Assembly: GCA_963663025.1 (NCBI GenBank) | Contig: OY760073.1 | Span: 1,178,001-1,242,000 of the forward strand | Length of the DNA stretch: 64,000 nt | Reading direction: 5' to 3' | Origin: JAGWBF01 sp963663025 | GTDB lineage: Bacteria; Chloroflexota; Dehalococcoidia; Lucifugimonadales; JAGWBF01 | Shown here: piece after piece, positions 8,954 through 18,298 of the stretch | Layout: every line of letters begins with the position of its first letter | How positions within the stretch are numbered: the first letter of the stretch is position 1 | Program-made: the position numbers and the translations under genes | The notes under the pieces: generated by a model | What the model saw: only the letters and a program-made list of their open reading frames with translations | Database searches by the model: none | What the model was told of the DNA's origin: nothing

Positions 8954-8985
8954 GCCCCACCTGTATCCGGCCAGACAGGTCGGCC
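8953..8985. terminator. Candidate bidirectional hairpin between convergent operons
   Basis: GGCC-cc-ACCTGT, 10-base loop, ACAGGT-c-GGCC lies between the ends of pduX and cobO. There is no T-tract, so terminator function is uncertain. Confidence 0.35.
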
Positions 8986-9017
8986 CCACCCGGTAACCAG
9001 ATCGTCAAGAGTACTCT

Positions 9018-9593
9018 TCAGAACTCTATGCCCTGCTGGGCCTTAATGCCCTTCTCCTGGTACGGGTGCTTGATCATTTTCATCTCGGTCACCAGGTCTG
9101 CGCAGTCCACCAGCTCCTGGGGAGCATACCGGCCGGTTATGATGACATGCATGGTATCCGGCCTCCCCTTCAGAGTTTCGACAACATCAGCGACCGGCAC
9201 CCAGCCATAGTGCATTGTGTAGGTGAACTCATCAAGAATTATGATTTCCTCATCCCCGTTGAGGATTGCTTCTTTACAGCGGCCCCACTGCTCTACCGCC
9301 AGAGCCGCCGTCCTGTCCATATCCTTGGAGAGCCATGTGAACCCGTCCCCCATGGCATCTATGGGGATCCCGAGTTTCTTGGCAGCTCTATGCTCTCCGA
9401 AACGGGCGCCCGTGTGCTTGATGAACTGGAACATCCGTATGCGGAAGTCCCGGCCCCATGCTCGAAATATCACCCCCAGCGCCGCGGTGGTCTTGCCCTT
9501 GCCTTCACCGGTATTCACGATTACCAACCCGTGACGAACACGTCGACGCTTGACCGGCCCGTCGGGCTTCCCTTCGCTACCCTGTGCGTTCAT
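9018..9593 (-). CDS. cobO: Corrinoid adenosyltransferase CobO/BtuR
   Basis: A 191-residue ATP:co(I)rrinoid adenosyltransferase. The P-loop VNTGEGKGKTTAALG (near residue 26), the Walker B-like IIILDEFTYTMHYGW and the tail TEMKMIKHPYQEKGIKAQQGIEF are diagnostic. It adenosylates imported corrinoids, making it the logical third gene of the riboswitch-controlled btuC-btuF-cobO operon, 97 bases after btuF. Confidence 0.96.
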   Translation of the reverse strand: MNAQGSEGKPDGPVKRRRVRHGLVIVNTGEGKGKTTAALGVIFRAWGRDFRIRMFQFIKHTGARFGEHRAAKKLGIPIDAMGDGFTWLSKDMDRTAALAVEQWGRCKEAILNGDEEIIILDEFTYTMHYGWVPVADVVETLKGRPDTMHVIITGRYAPQELVDCADLVTEMKMIKHPYQEKGIKAQQGIEF

Positions 9594-9690
9594 TTGCTGT
9601 CCCTCGAGTTTGTTATATGGGATGGGTCCCGCCTCCGCAGATCGCTTCCCGGGTGATTATGGCCTGTGGTCCGCTATCGTTCACCTTCCT

Positions 9691-10872
9691 CTACTCGGCC
9701 AAGCTGAAGGGCTCTGTGGAGGGCTCGGGAAATTCATTCGGCCAGAGCAGCCGAGCCAAATCTTCAGCTCCCCGAATATTCCAGTAAGAGAGGGTAGTAA
9801 AGTGCTTGCTCTCGACCACGTGGACTTGTTGATTCTTGATAGCTGGTAACTCGGCGAGGGTCTCGTTGACCAGCAGGCTCTGCCGGAACTCCTCAGCCCC
9901 AAACTCGATGGGCTGGGCGATGATTATGACCTCCGGGTTCATAGCTATGACGCCTTCCAGGCTTGTGGTCTGGTTTCCTTCGACGCCAGCTTCCTCAGCA
10001 GCATTGATTCCCCCGGCGGCCAAGATGACACCACCTTCGGTGGAGTTGCCTCCCGCGACCCATAGCTGATCAGAGTATTGGGTGAGGGCCAGCACTCGAG
10101 GACGGGGGCTTGCCTCGCTGGTGATAGCGACGAGGGCGTCATGCCGGTCCGACACCTCTTTGGCGAACTCAAGAGCGCGTTGTTCCTCGCCGAAGATGTA
10201 GCCCATCAACAGTATGCTGTTTATCCGCGCCTCGGGGTCGTGTTTCAACTCGGTCTGCACGACCGGAACTCCAGTCCTGGACAAAGCATCGATGGCTTCG
10301 GCGGAGAAGAATGGGCTAGTGACAACTACATCCGGGCTCTGGGCAACGATCGTCTCAGGGTCTCGAGATATCTCCGTTATATCTTGGACAAGGGAGGCTA
10401 CGTTGGAGTAGGTCGAGTTCTTTGTGGAGCTCCCAACTCCTACGAGACGCTCGAGGGGCACGAGGGCAAGAGTCATCTCATCGTGCCCTACCGAAGCTGT
10501 AATGATTCGGAAAGGCTTGGAGGGGATGCTCACAAGTCCGTTTAGCCCTTCTACTTCGCGCGGCCAGCCCAGGTTCGTGGGGTCTACGATTCCTCTCACC
10601 CCTTCAAACGGGTTGGGCGTAGGTTCGGGCGACGGGGTCGGGACAGGAGTTGCTGTAGGAACATCGGTTGGCACCGAAGTGGGGGGAATCGGTGTTGGAA
10701 TTGGAACATCAGTCGGCACTGTGGTGGGCGGGGGAGGCGTTGCGGTTGGAACGTCGGTGGGCACTGCAGTGGGTGGGACCGGAGTTGGGGTTGGTGACGA
10801 ACACGCCACCAATGCCAGCGTGAGCAGCATGATTACAGGGACAACCAACAGGGATATCCGACGAATTGCCAT
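9691..10872 (-). CDS. btuF: Corrinoid-binding lipoprotein (BtuF-type ABC substrate-binding protein)
   Basis: A 393-residue periplasmic-binding-type protein. It has a lipoprotein signal with lipobox LVAC (Cys24), then a 60-residue linker of repeated Pro/Thr units (PTDVPTATP, PTTVPTDVP) that would hold the domain off the membrane, then a class III helical-backbone binding fold (RIITASVGHDEMTLAL, LVGVGSSTKN, MNPEVIIIAQP). Corrinoid specificity is inferred from the cobalamin riboswitch upstream, cobO downstream and the neighbouring btuC; the sequence alone would also fit a siderophore binder. It starts 24 bases after btuC. Confidence 0.88.
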   Translation of the reverse strand: MAIRRISLLVVPVIMLLTLALVACSSPTPTPVPPTAVPTDVPTATPPPPTTVPTDVPIPTPIPPTSVPTDVPTATPVPTPSPEPTPNPFEGVRGIVDPTNLGWPREVEGLNGLVSIPSKPFRIITASVGHDEMTLALVPLERLVGVGSSTKNSTYSNVASLVQDITEISRDPETIVAQSPDVVVTSPFFSAEAIDALSRTGVPVVQTELKHDPEARINSILLMGYIFGEEQRALEFAKEVSDRHDALVAITSEASPRPRVLALTQYSDQLWVAGGNSTEGGVILAAGGINAAEEAGVEGNQTTSLEGVIAMNPEVIIIAQPIEFGAEEFRQSLLVNETLAELPAIKNQQVHVVESKHFTTLSYWNIRGAEDLARLLWPNEFPEPSTEPFSLAE

Positions 10873-10896
10873 GGTGACTCCTTTCTTGTTCGGGCG

Positions 10897-11931
10897 CTAC
10901 AGCGAGTAGACCTGACGTCGATTCTTTATTAGCAACAAGATGAAAAACGGGGCGCCGACAAATGCGGTGAGAATGCCCACTCGAAACTCGGCGGGCTGGA
11001 TGATGGTCCTCGCCACAGTGTCGGCTACGATTACAAATACAGCGCCTCCCGCGGCGCTCATCGGGACCAGCACACGATGGTCCGGACCTAGAATCAGCCG
11101 GAGCATATGGGGCGTCACCAAGCCAACAAAGGCGATGATCCCGCTCACAGCCACGGCTGCGCCCGTCGCCAACGCCGCTGCGGCCAGAAGAAGTGGCCGA
11201 GTAAAGCCTACGCGGACTCCCATAGACCGCGCTTCATCATCACCCAGCATCAGAAGATTCAGATCGCGCGCCATGGCCAATGTTATGACTACGCCAAGCA
11301 GGATCAGGGGCGCAGCAATTTGGACATGCTCCCAGGAACGAGAATCGAGACCGCCTGCGAGCCAGAACAGAATCTCTCTGAGAGCCTCGTTATTTGGAAG
11401 AAGGATGATGATTGCGGAGACGATGGCGCCCAGGAAGGCGTTTACAGCGACTCCGGCAAGCAGAAGAGTTGCCATGGAGAAACGTCCGCCGACGGCGGCG
11501 ATGCCATAAACGAGGAACGACGCCGCTGTGGCGCCCAAGAAAGCGAAGGCCGGCAGCGCCAGGAAGAAAAGGCCGGTCAGCCCTGTGGCGATAGCCACCA
11601 CCGCTCCCACGGCGCCTCCGGCTGAGACACCGATAATCCCAGGGTCGGCCATCGGATTGCGGAACAGGCCCTGCATTGTCGTCCCTGCTACCGCCAGGGC
11701 TGCGCCAACCAAGGCGGCCACAAAGATCCTGGGGAGCCTGATCTGTTCGATGACCAACTGCTCTGTGCGGCCGAAATCGACAAAATCAAGCCCGAGGGGC
11801 GACAGTACGATAGAGGCGACGTGGCTGGGTGATATGTTGACTGGTCCCAGGCTTAACGAAACCAGGGCTGCGGTCAGGACAAAAAGAGCAAAGACGAACA
11901 GGCCGATGGCCAACCGGGAGGTAACTCCCAT
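10897..11931 (-). CDS. btuC: Corrinoid ABC transporter permease (FecCD/BtuC family)
   Basis: A 344-residue FecCD-family permease with about ten membrane segments. GALLAVAGTTMQGLFRNPMADPGIIGVSAGGAVGA-type sequence (family hallmark, here in residues 80-115) and the VGLVTPHMLRLILGPDHR loop are present. The frame is open to 12018, but the intrinsic terminator at 11974-12007 lies in that extension, so the ATG at 11931 (MGVTSRLAIG) is the sensible start. First gene of btuC-btuF-cobO. No BtuD-type ATPase gene is found in the window. Confidence 0.9.
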   Translation of the reverse strand: MGVTSRLAIGLFVFALFVLTAALVSLSLGPVNISPSHVASIVLSPLGLDFVDFGRTEQLVIEQIRLPRIFVAALVGAALAVAGTTMQGLFRNPMADPGIIGVSAGGAVGAVVAIATGLTGLFFLALPAFAFLGATAASFLVYGIAAVGGRFSMATLLLAGVAVNAFLGAIVSAIIILLPNNEALREILFWLAGGLDSRSWEHVQIAAPLILLGVVITLAMARDLNLLMLGDDEARSMGVRVGFTRPLLLAAAALATGAAVAVSGIIAFVGLVTPHMLRLILGPDHRVLVPMSAAGGAVFVIVADTVARTIIQPAEFRVGILTAFVGAPFFILLLIKNRRQVYSL

Positions 11932-11973
11932 CCCCCGGTACTCTCGCACAGTGGCAAGGCCAATCGATCTCAA

Positions 11974-12007
11974 GAAAAACACCTCCGACGGCTCTCCGCT
12001 GGAGGTG
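11974..12007 (-). terminator. Intrinsic terminator in the riboswitch expression platform
   Basis: On the minus strand CACCTCC, 14-base loop, GGAGGTG, then TTTTTC. It lies between the cobalamin aptamer and the btuC start, so B12 binding can be expected to favour this hairpin and stop transcription. Confidence 0.8.
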
Positions 12008-12080
12008 CTGGCTTTCACTCTGCTCGGGCTGTTGCCCGTTGGCCGAGGGACCCTCTCTGATGCGGAGAGTAGTCACCTTC

Positions 12081-12240
12081 CGTTCAGGCAGGTCTCCTGG
12101 CTTGCGGGTGGGCTTTATCCGCCAGGCCCTTCCCAATCGGTTTCCCGACAGTGGGCCCCGGCTCCGTTCCCGCTTACAGTGGCGCTACCGCGGCGGCTTC
12201 TTACCGCCTTCCCTATTCTCCCTTGGTGGGAACCTGAACG
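12081..12240 (-). promoter_or_regulatory. Cobalamin riboswitch
   Basis: The B12 box AGCCAGGAGACCTGC (12102-12088, minus strand) and the conserved core ACTGTAAGCGG (12180-12170) are present in correct order. The ends CGTTCAGG (12240-12233) and CCTGAACG (12088-12081) pair perfectly as P1, which fixes the borders at 160 nt. It precedes btuC-btuF-cobO and is followed by a terminator hairpin. The 245 bases upstream (12241-12486), which should hold the promoter, show no clear gene. Confidence 0.95.
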
Positions 12241-12486
12241 GGCAGTGGTAATATGTCAACGTTCGGGCGAATGGTATAGGCTCGGCCCTTGCCTGTCAAT
12301 CCCGGGCGAAGGGTACGCTCGTCCCTTATAGGTTGAATCCAGTGAGCGACTCTCCCGGCCGCGAGTTTCCTGATTGACACTTGGACGAAATGGAAACCGG
12401 CGGTGCAACGGCGGTACCCCCGAGAACCCCTGGTGCCTAACACCCTTATCTCACTCGGTTCTGGGACAGTTTCTTCTATAGAGAGG

Positions 12487-14220
12487 CTACGAGCCCAGGA
12501 CAACGACCACGATGAGTACGCCGAAAGTGAGCAACAGAGCGCCAATGGCGGCGGCCAATGGCGGCCTGCTCAGGGTCACAATAGCAGCCTTCCGTACTCC
12601 GTCACCCAGAGGCAGCCGTTGCAAAGCCGTCTCCGGCGACGAGGCTGCCAGCGTCGTCCAAGCCACAACAGCGTCCTTTGCCCGCTCGGCAGTTGAGAAT
12701 ATGCGCTCCAGCGGTTCCTGCACCAATACTCGGGCCGGCTTTGCCGCATGGCGGTAGGGCCAGTCGACATCAAGGGATACTGTCGGCTTTGGCTTTAGCG
12801 CGGCTACCATCAGCCAGAAGCCCAGTCCTGTGAAGACCAGCAACTCCACCGTGTGGATGGTGTCGTTCAGGTTGTAGGGGTTGTAATGTCCCGTTAAGTT
12901 CATGAAGTCGTAGAAGGTCTGGGGAAAGATCCCGATGGCAATGCACAAAGCCGCCGCTCCAGCCATGCCGACGTACATTCCTGTTGGCACCTTGGCGATG
13001 AGCGTGACAGGCGTTGCTCGCTTGGAACCGAACCACGTAAAGTAGGGCAGCTTCAGCCCAGTGTGCAAGAAGGTGCCGACGGACGCTACGTATAACAGAA
13101 GTGCCGCGATGTCGTAGCCGTCGTAGTAGGCGGCCCCCGTCACCAGTGATTTGCTGACGAAGCCCGCAAAGAGAGGCACCGCCGAGATGGAGAATGCCCC
13201 CACCATGTACAGCGTGAACACCATCTTCATCCGGGGTGCGAGGCCTCCCAGCTCTGTCATCTTCGTCGTGCCTGCAGCCGTCATGACCGCGCCCGTCGCC
13301 ATTATCATCAGGCCCTTGTAGAGCACATGGGCAAAGGCATGCGCCGTCGCGCCCTCGATCGCTCCCTGACTTCCTATACCGGCGGCAGTCACCATGAAGC
13401 CGACCTGGCTGATGATGTGGTATGCAAGCAAGCGCCGGATATCGTTTTCCAGCACCGCGTAGATAACGCCATATAGGGCCATCACCGTGCCGAAGATGAT
13501 GAGGATTTCCCACTCCGCGAAGCCGCGCAGCAACACATAGACTGCCGTCTTGGTCGTAAAGGCGCTCAGGAAAACTGCGCCCGATGCACTTGCCTCGGGA
13601 TAGGCGTCCGCCAGCCACGCGTGGACGGGCGGGATTGCTGCGTTCACCGCAAATGCGATAAGGATCAGCCACGCCGCAGCTCCGCCATCGAACCACCCAA
13701 ACATCAGCGAGCCCGTGTCGGCAAAGTGCCACAGCACTCCCGCAATCAGGACCGCCCCACCCACGATGTGGACGAACAGGTAGCGCATGGCCGCCGCCAT
13801 GGATGCTGAACGTCCCCCTTTGCTGATGAGGAAGGCGGACCCGAGGGCCATGACTTCCCAGAACACCACCAGCGTAAGGAGGTCGCCGGCGAATACGACG
13901 CCCAACGCGCCGCTTCCGCAGAACAACGCGGCGGCCTGCTGACCCCGGTCCCGTATGTGCAGCCCGTGAATGCTGCCGAGCACCCCTATAATTGCGAAGA
14001 CGGTGCCAAAGGCTAAGCTCAGCGCATCGACGCGCAGCGGCATAAGGTCGAATCCGAGCCACTGGGTCTCCCACGTCGTATCCAGGTCCAGGAAAACAAC
14101 CAGCTGAAGCAAGGTGAGCCCGAAGGCGCCTACCATCAGCGCTGGCCGAACACGGGCAGGCAGAACAAGGACCAAGGCCCCTCCGAGCACGAGAATGAAC
14201 GCAGGCAAGAAGCTACTCAT
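12487..14220 (-). CDS. Third Mrp/complex I-type antiporter subunit (MrpD/NuoL-N family)
   Basis: A 577-residue membrane protein of the proton-conducting transporter family. FWEVMALGSAFLI carries the conserved TM5 glutamate, and NAAIPPVHAWLADAYPEAS is the TM7 loop, where the usual lysine (VKAAxxPLHxWLP) appears replaced by Asn/Ala. A C-terminal extension of about 100 residues (KPARVLVQEPLERIFS) follows the last core helices. Start MSSFLPAFIL at 14220 overlaps the small gene upstream by 8 bases. It ends the eleven-gene operon. Proton or sodium antiport alone or within an Mrp complex is the likely role. Confidence 0.85.
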   Translation of the reverse strand: MSSFLPAFILVLGGALVLVLPARVRPALMVGAFGLTLLQLVVFLDLDTTWETQWLGFDLMPLRVDALSLAFGTVFAIIGVLGSIHGLHIRDRGQQAAALFCGSGALGVVFAGDLLTLVVFWEVMALGSAFLISKGGRSASMAAAMRYLFVHIVGGAVLIAGVLWHFADTGSLMFGWFDGGAAAWLILIAFAVNAAIPPVHAWLADAYPEASASGAVFLSAFTTKTAVYVLLRGFAEWEILIIFGTVMALYGVIYAVLENDIRRLLAYHIISQVGFMVTAAGIGSQGAIEGATAHAFAHVLYKGLMIMATGAVMTAAGTTKMTELGGLAPRMKMVFTLYMVGAFSISAVPLFAGFVSKSLVTGAAYYDGYDIAALLLYVASVGTFLHTGLKLPYFTWFGSKRATPVTLIAKVPTGMYVGMAGAAALCIAIGIFPQTFYDFMNLTGHYNPYNLNDTIHTVELLVFTGLGFWLMVAALKPKPTVSLDVDWPYRHAAKPARVLVQEPLERIFSTAERAKDAVVAWTTLAASSPETALQRLPLGDGVRKAAIVTLSRPPLAAAIGALLLTFGVLIVVVVLGS

Positions 14221-14458
14221 CCGCCTGCTCCTCGTCGTCATCGTCCTCGTCGGTACGCTCCAGAATCGTCCCCAGCCACTTGGAGCCGTACACGATCGCG
14301 AATGTGGAGACCAGGCCGAAGGCTATGTAGAAGCCGATAATGTCCGAGTAAGGGAAGTGCGCCTTGACCTTGTCCGTAAAGGCAAGGCCCGCGTCGGCTG
14401 CGAGGGTCGCGATGATGGCCAGAGTCAGTGCAGCTGCAAGGTTGCGCGTGAGCCGCAT
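14213..14458 (-). CDS. Small two-helix membrane protein in the Mrp operon
   Basis: 81 residues, MRLTRNLAAAL start, with hydrophobic segments at about 8-26 (TLAIIATLAADAGLAF) and 40-58 (IIGFYIAFGLVSTFAIVYG) and a strongly acidic tail ERTDEDDDDEEQADE. ATGA overlap with the antiporter subunit upstream and 8-base overlap downstream show it is translated as part of the operon. I do not recognise the family; it is not one of the standard MrpA-G proteins. Confidence 0.75.
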   Translation of the reverse strand: MRLTRNLAAALTLAIIATLAADAGLAFTDKVKAHFPYSDIIGFYIAFGLVSTFAIVYGSKWLGTILERTDEDDDDEEQADE

Positions 14459-15951
14459 CAGCCACCTCCTCCTGCCCCGTTGGCCACCTGAGAGGCCAGG
14501 TCGAGGAAGCTGAAGGGCAGGTCCGGCACAATACCCCAAAACAAGGCGAGCAGTCCGGTTAACAAGAGAGGCACGACCATCTTGGGGGATGCCTCCCCGG
14601 GCCACCCTGACCAGGTGAAGGACGGCGAGCTACCCCAGAAGGCGCGCACAACGGTGGGGAACAAGTATGCCGCACTCAGCACTCCGCTTACGATGTATAC
14701 GAACAGGAACGCAGTCGCTGAGGCATCGACTGCCCCGGCGCCCAAGTACCACTTGCTCGCAAACAGCACGAAGGGAGGCATCCCCGCCATGCTCAACGAA
14801 GCAAGAGCAAAGGCTCCCATTGTCACGGGCATCTGCTTGCCGATGCCGTCCAGCTCACTCACGTTCTCCCGGTGAGTCCGGACGTGAATCGCTCCGGCGC
14901 AGAAGAACAGCGTTATCTTGGTGACGCCGTGGCCGATGAGGTGCAGCAGCGCCCCCGTCAGCGCAAGAGGCCCGAGCAGCGCCACTCCAAGCACGATATA
15001 GGACAGGTGGCTCACCGTCGAGTAAGCGAGGCGCCTCTTGAGATTGTCGTGGCGCAGAGCCAGCAACGAGGCCAGGATAACGGTTGCTGCCGCGCCGATG
15101 GCCAGCACCTGCCAAGCGCCGATGTCGCGAAGCAGATCGACACCAAAGACAAATATGAGCACGCGCACGACGCCGAAGACCCCCGCTTTCACGACAGCGA
15201 CAGCGTGCAGCAAGGCGCTGACCGGCGTCGGCGCCACCATCGCGGCGGGCAGCCACGAGTGGAGCGGCATCACCGCCGCCTTAACGATGACACCTCCGGC
15301 AAGCAGCATGAACAATGCCCAGACCGTCGCGTCGCGCCCGGCGAGGGAACCCAGCACTCCTCCTTCGGAGAAAGTCGTGTCTATGCCCAGCAGTGCCAGC
15401 CACGCCGTTCCAGCGATGAGCGCCAGCCCCCCGCCCAGCGTGTACAGCAGGTACTTCCGGCCTGCTCGGACCGCCTCGTCGGACTCGCGATGTATCACGA
15501 GGGGGTAGGTGAACAGCGTCAGCAGTTCGTAGAAGAGCACGAAGGTCAGCAGGTTGGCCGCCAGCGCAACGCCCAACGCCGCGCCGATGCTCAGAGCGAA
15601 GGCGGCGAAAAAGCGACTCTGCTTCTGCTCCTCCATCCCGCGCATGTACCCTATGGAGTACACGGAAGTGGGCACCCACAGAAACGAGGCCAGCGTTGCG
15701 AACAGCATGCCCGCTGCGTCGGCCCGCAGCGCGATGTTGATGCCGGGCGCCAGCTCAAGAAGGGTCGCCGATGCGATGCGACCATCCTTCGTCCCGGGCA
15801 GCATCGAGACGACCAGCCCCAGCGTGGCCAACGCCAGCGCAATGGACACGCCATCACGTACGTTGGGCTTGCTTCCCAGAGCAGCGACCAGCATTGCACC
15901 GAGCAAGGGGACGGCGACAGCAACTGCGGGCAGTGGCGAGGCTTCGATCAC
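14458..15951 (-). CDS. Mrp/complex I-type antiporter subunit (MrpD-like, second copy)
   Basis: 497 residues, about 14 membrane helices. The proton-path residues are in place: Glu in FYELLTLFTYPLV (TM5) and Lys in VKAAVMPLHSWLPAAM (TM7), with the HxxxK-like HLIGHGVTKITLFF later. Starts one base inside the stop of the preceding subunit. Most similar in style to NuoM/MrpD. Confidence 0.9.
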   Translation of the reverse strand: MIEASPLPAVAVAVPLLGAMLVAALGSKPNVRDGVSIALALATLGLVVSMLPGTKDGRIASATLLELAPGINIALRADAAGMLFATLASFLWVPTSVYSIGYMRGMEEQKQSRFFAAFALSIGAALGVALAANLLTFVLFYELLTLFTYPLVIHRESDEAVRAGRKYLLYTLGGGLALIAGTAWLALLGIDTTFSEGGVLGSLAGRDATVWALFMLLAGGVIVKAAVMPLHSWLPAAMVAPTPVSALLHAVAVVKAGVFGVVRVLIFVFGVDLLRDIGAWQVLAIGAAATVILASLLALRHDNLKRRLAYSTVSHLSYIVLGVALLGPLALTGALLHLIGHGVTKITLFFCAGAIHVRTHRENVSELDGIGKQMPVTMGAFALASLSMAGMPPFVLFASKWYLGAGAVDASATAFLFVYIVSGVLSAAYLFPTVVRAFWGSSPSFTWSGWPGEASPKMVVPLLLTGLLALFWGIVPDLPFSFLDLASQVANGAGGGG

Positions 15952-17450
15952 TAGGTCCCCGGCTCCAGCACATGTCTCACCACCGCCACGTTGAGGACCC
16001 CGAGCACAATGGTCGCCGCCGCCACCAAGACCAAAGGCAGCAAGACGTCAGCCTTGGGCTCCCAGGTTACTCCCAACAGTGGGAGCTTGTTTCGTTGCGT
16101 TTCCGGCGCTTTGTGCGATATGTCTGGGGCTTGAGCGAGGTAGGCGCGCTCCAGCACCCGGAACAGATAAGCGGCGGATAGCAGGCTGCTGACGAGCACG
16201 ACGGCCAGAATCACCCAGAGGTCTTGTTCCACCGCGGCGATGGACAGATACCATTTGCTGAAGAATCCGGCCGTCGGCGGTACACCCACCATCGCGATTG
16301 CGCCGACCGTGAAGGCGGCGGCAGTGATAGGCAGGCGTCGGCCAAGCCCCGCCAGCGCGGGCACCTCCGACACGCCTGTCTGCAAGCGCACGGCCATGAC
16401 GGCGAGGAACAGCGTTCCCTTCATCAGTGCGTGGTTCATGATGTGCAGCAGCGCTGCCACGTATCCCAATGGCGTCGCAAGTCCGATTCCGATGGCGATG
16501 AAGGCCAGCTGGCTGACAGACGAGTAGGCGAGCAGCCGCCGTATATCCTGCTGCCTAAACGCTGCCGCTGCCCCAAACACGACACCGATGCCCCCAAGCA
16601 CGACCAGCGCCTGCCCGATTGGTACCTCGTCGATCAGATAGCCTTCGGGGAAGACGCTCAGGAACATTCGCAGCATCGCGTACGCCCCGACCTTGGTCAT
16701 GATGGGCGCAATCAGGGTGTTCACCGACGATGGCGAAAAGGTGTATGCGTCGGGCAGCCACAGATGCAGAGGCACCAGCGCCATCTTGAGGCCCAGCCCA
16801 ACGAAGATGAACACGGCGCCCGCTGCGATCGACGTCGTTGCCTCGGAGGCCGACAGTATCTCCAGCGTGTGCCCCATGTTCAGCGTACCCGTCCCGAAAT
16901 AGAGGAACGCCACCCCCAAGAGGTAAAACGCCCCGCCAAGGGTTCCCAGGATAAGGTAACGGTATCCGGCGAGCATCCCCCTGCGGCCCCCTAGGAATAC
17001 GAGGGCATATCCTGCCAGCGACGATATTTCGAGGAACACGAACAGGTTAAACAGGTCGGCTGTGACGATCATTCCCGTCAGTCCGGCGAGCAGCAGGAGC
17101 ACCAGCGAGTAGTACAGCCCCAGACGACCCTGCATCTCCTGCTCAGCCATGCGCCGCGTCGCAACGACAACTGCCAAGGCCACGCCCATCACGATGAGCG
17201 AAACGAAAGCCGCAACGTGGTCCACGACGTACTCGATGCCGATGGGCGGCTCCCAGCCGCCGAGAGCGTAGGTCATCGGGCCGTGGGCGATGACGTGGGC
17301 AAGGGCCCATCCCGACATCGCCGTACTGAAGGCAATGGTCGCCACTGCCAGCCAGAAAGCAAGGGACTGCCGCCACATACCGACCGCAGGCGCCAGTATG
17401 GACAGCACCAGCAGGGGCACAGGGATCAGGGCGGGTAGTTGGGCTGCCAC
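15951..17450 (-). CDS. mrpD: Mrp antiporter subunit D
   Basis: 499 residues, about 14 helices, NuoN/MrpD family. FVFLEISSLAGYALVFLGG holds the TM5 glutamate and LKMALVPLHLWLPDAYTFSPSSV the TM7 lysine and loop; HIMNHALMKGTLFL is the later HxxxxK motif. It follows mrpC by three bases, the standard C-D order. Confidence 0.92.
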   Translation of the reverse strand: MAAQLPALIPVPLLVLSILAPAVGMWRQSLAFWLAVATIAFSTAMSGWALAHVIAHGPMTYALGGWEPPIGIEYVVDHVAAFVSLIVMGVALAVVVATRRMAEQEMQGRLGLYYSLVLLLLAGLTGMIVTADLFNLFVFLEISSLAGYALVFLGGRRGMLAGYRYLILGTLGGAFYLLGVAFLYFGTGTLNMGHTLEILSASEATTSIAAGAVFIFVGLGLKMALVPLHLWLPDAYTFSPSSVNTLIAPIMTKVGAYAMLRMFLSVFPEGYLIDEVPIGQALVVLGGIGVVFGAAAAFRQQDIRRLLAYSSVSQLAFIAIGIGLATPLGYVAALLHIMNHALMKGTLFLAVMAVRLQTGVSEVPALAGLGRRLPITAAAFTVGAIAMVGVPPTAGFFSKWYLSIAAVEQDLWVILAVVLVSSLLSAAYLFRVLERAYLAQAPDISHKAPETQRNKLPLLGVTWEPKADVLLPLVLVAAATIVLGVLNVAVVRHVLEPGT

Positions 17451-17453
17451 GTG

Positions 17454-17825
17454 CTAGGCCTGCTGCTCCATCTCGCTCAGGATTTCCGCTTCGTCCACCG
17501 ACCCGAATTCGCGGTGGATGCGCGTCAGGAAGGCGAGGGCGACGGCCGTGACGGCAACGCTGACGACGATGGCCGTCAGCATCAGCACGTGGGGCAACGG
17601 GTTCACGAACTCCTCGGCGTTGGCATGTTCGCCAAAAAACAGAATGGGCACGGTGCCCCCGTCGCGAATCGAGCCGTTGATGAAGAACAGGATGATGGCC
17701 GACTGCAGCACGTTCAGCCCGATCAGCTTCTTGACAAGGCTACGCTTGCCCACCATGCCCCACACACCTACGGCGAGCAGGATGGCAATCATGAAGTAAG
17801 GGAAACGGGCGGCCAGCTCATCCAT
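17454..17825 (-). CDS. mrpC: Mrp antiporter subunit C (NuoK-like)
   Basis: 123 residues with three hydrophobic helices. GLNVLQSAIILFFI carries the family's buried acidic/polar pattern and DPLPHVLMLTAIVV-type sequence (here NPLPHVLMLTAIVVSVAVTA) is the MrpC/NuoK signature. Two bases after mrpB. Confidence 0.93.
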   Translation of the reverse strand: MDELAARFPYFMIAILLAVGVWGMVGKRSLVKKLIGLNVLQSAIILFFINGSIRDGGTVPILFFGEHANAEEFVNPLPHVLMLTAIVVSVAVTAVALAFLTRIHREFGSVDEAEILSEMEQQA

Positions 17826-17827
17826 TG

Positions 17828-18298
17828 CTAGCTCTCCCGCTCTTCCGGCTGGCGCGGCTCAGTCAGGTAGTCGGCGGCCAGCGCAAGGGTGCCGAACACC
17901 GCCAGCGCCACACCTACTTCAATTATGAATATGCCGATGTGCCTTCTACCCAGGTCTCCTGGCCAGATGCGGTCGATCCACTCGAATGCGATAGCCCCGT
18001 AGTCGAGGTATTCGCCGCCGGAGAGCATCGCCAAAACCCCGGTGCCCGCGTACAAAAGCATGCCCAGCACTGCGATCATGACAAGGCGTGGCCGGGAAAA
18101 CAGCCTGCGACCCTCGGCGCTGCTGAGGGACATGCGCGAGAGTATGAGGCCCGCTGCGAGTATCGCCCCGGCCTGGAACCCGCCCCCGGGCGATGCTTCA
18201 CCATGTACCAGCACGTAGAGGCCGAACAATAGTATTGCCGGAACCATAACCGCCCTAACGACAAAGTGGAGCAGGACGCTGTCATGCTTGTCGATCAT
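17828..18298 (-). CDS. mrpB: Mrp antiporter subunit B
   Basis: 156 residues, four helices. LYVLVHGEASPGGGFQAGAILAAGLIL is the MnhB/MrpB motif. It overlaps the MbhE-like gene by 17 bases. Confidence 0.93.
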   Translation of the reverse strand: MIDKHDSVLLHFVVRAVMVPAILLFGLYVLVHGEASPGGGFQAGAILAAGLILSRMSLSSAEGRRLFSRPRLVMIAVLGMLLYAGTGVLAMLSGGEYLDYGAIAFEWIDRIWPGDLGRRHIGIFIIEVGVALAVFGTLALAADYLTEPRQPEERES

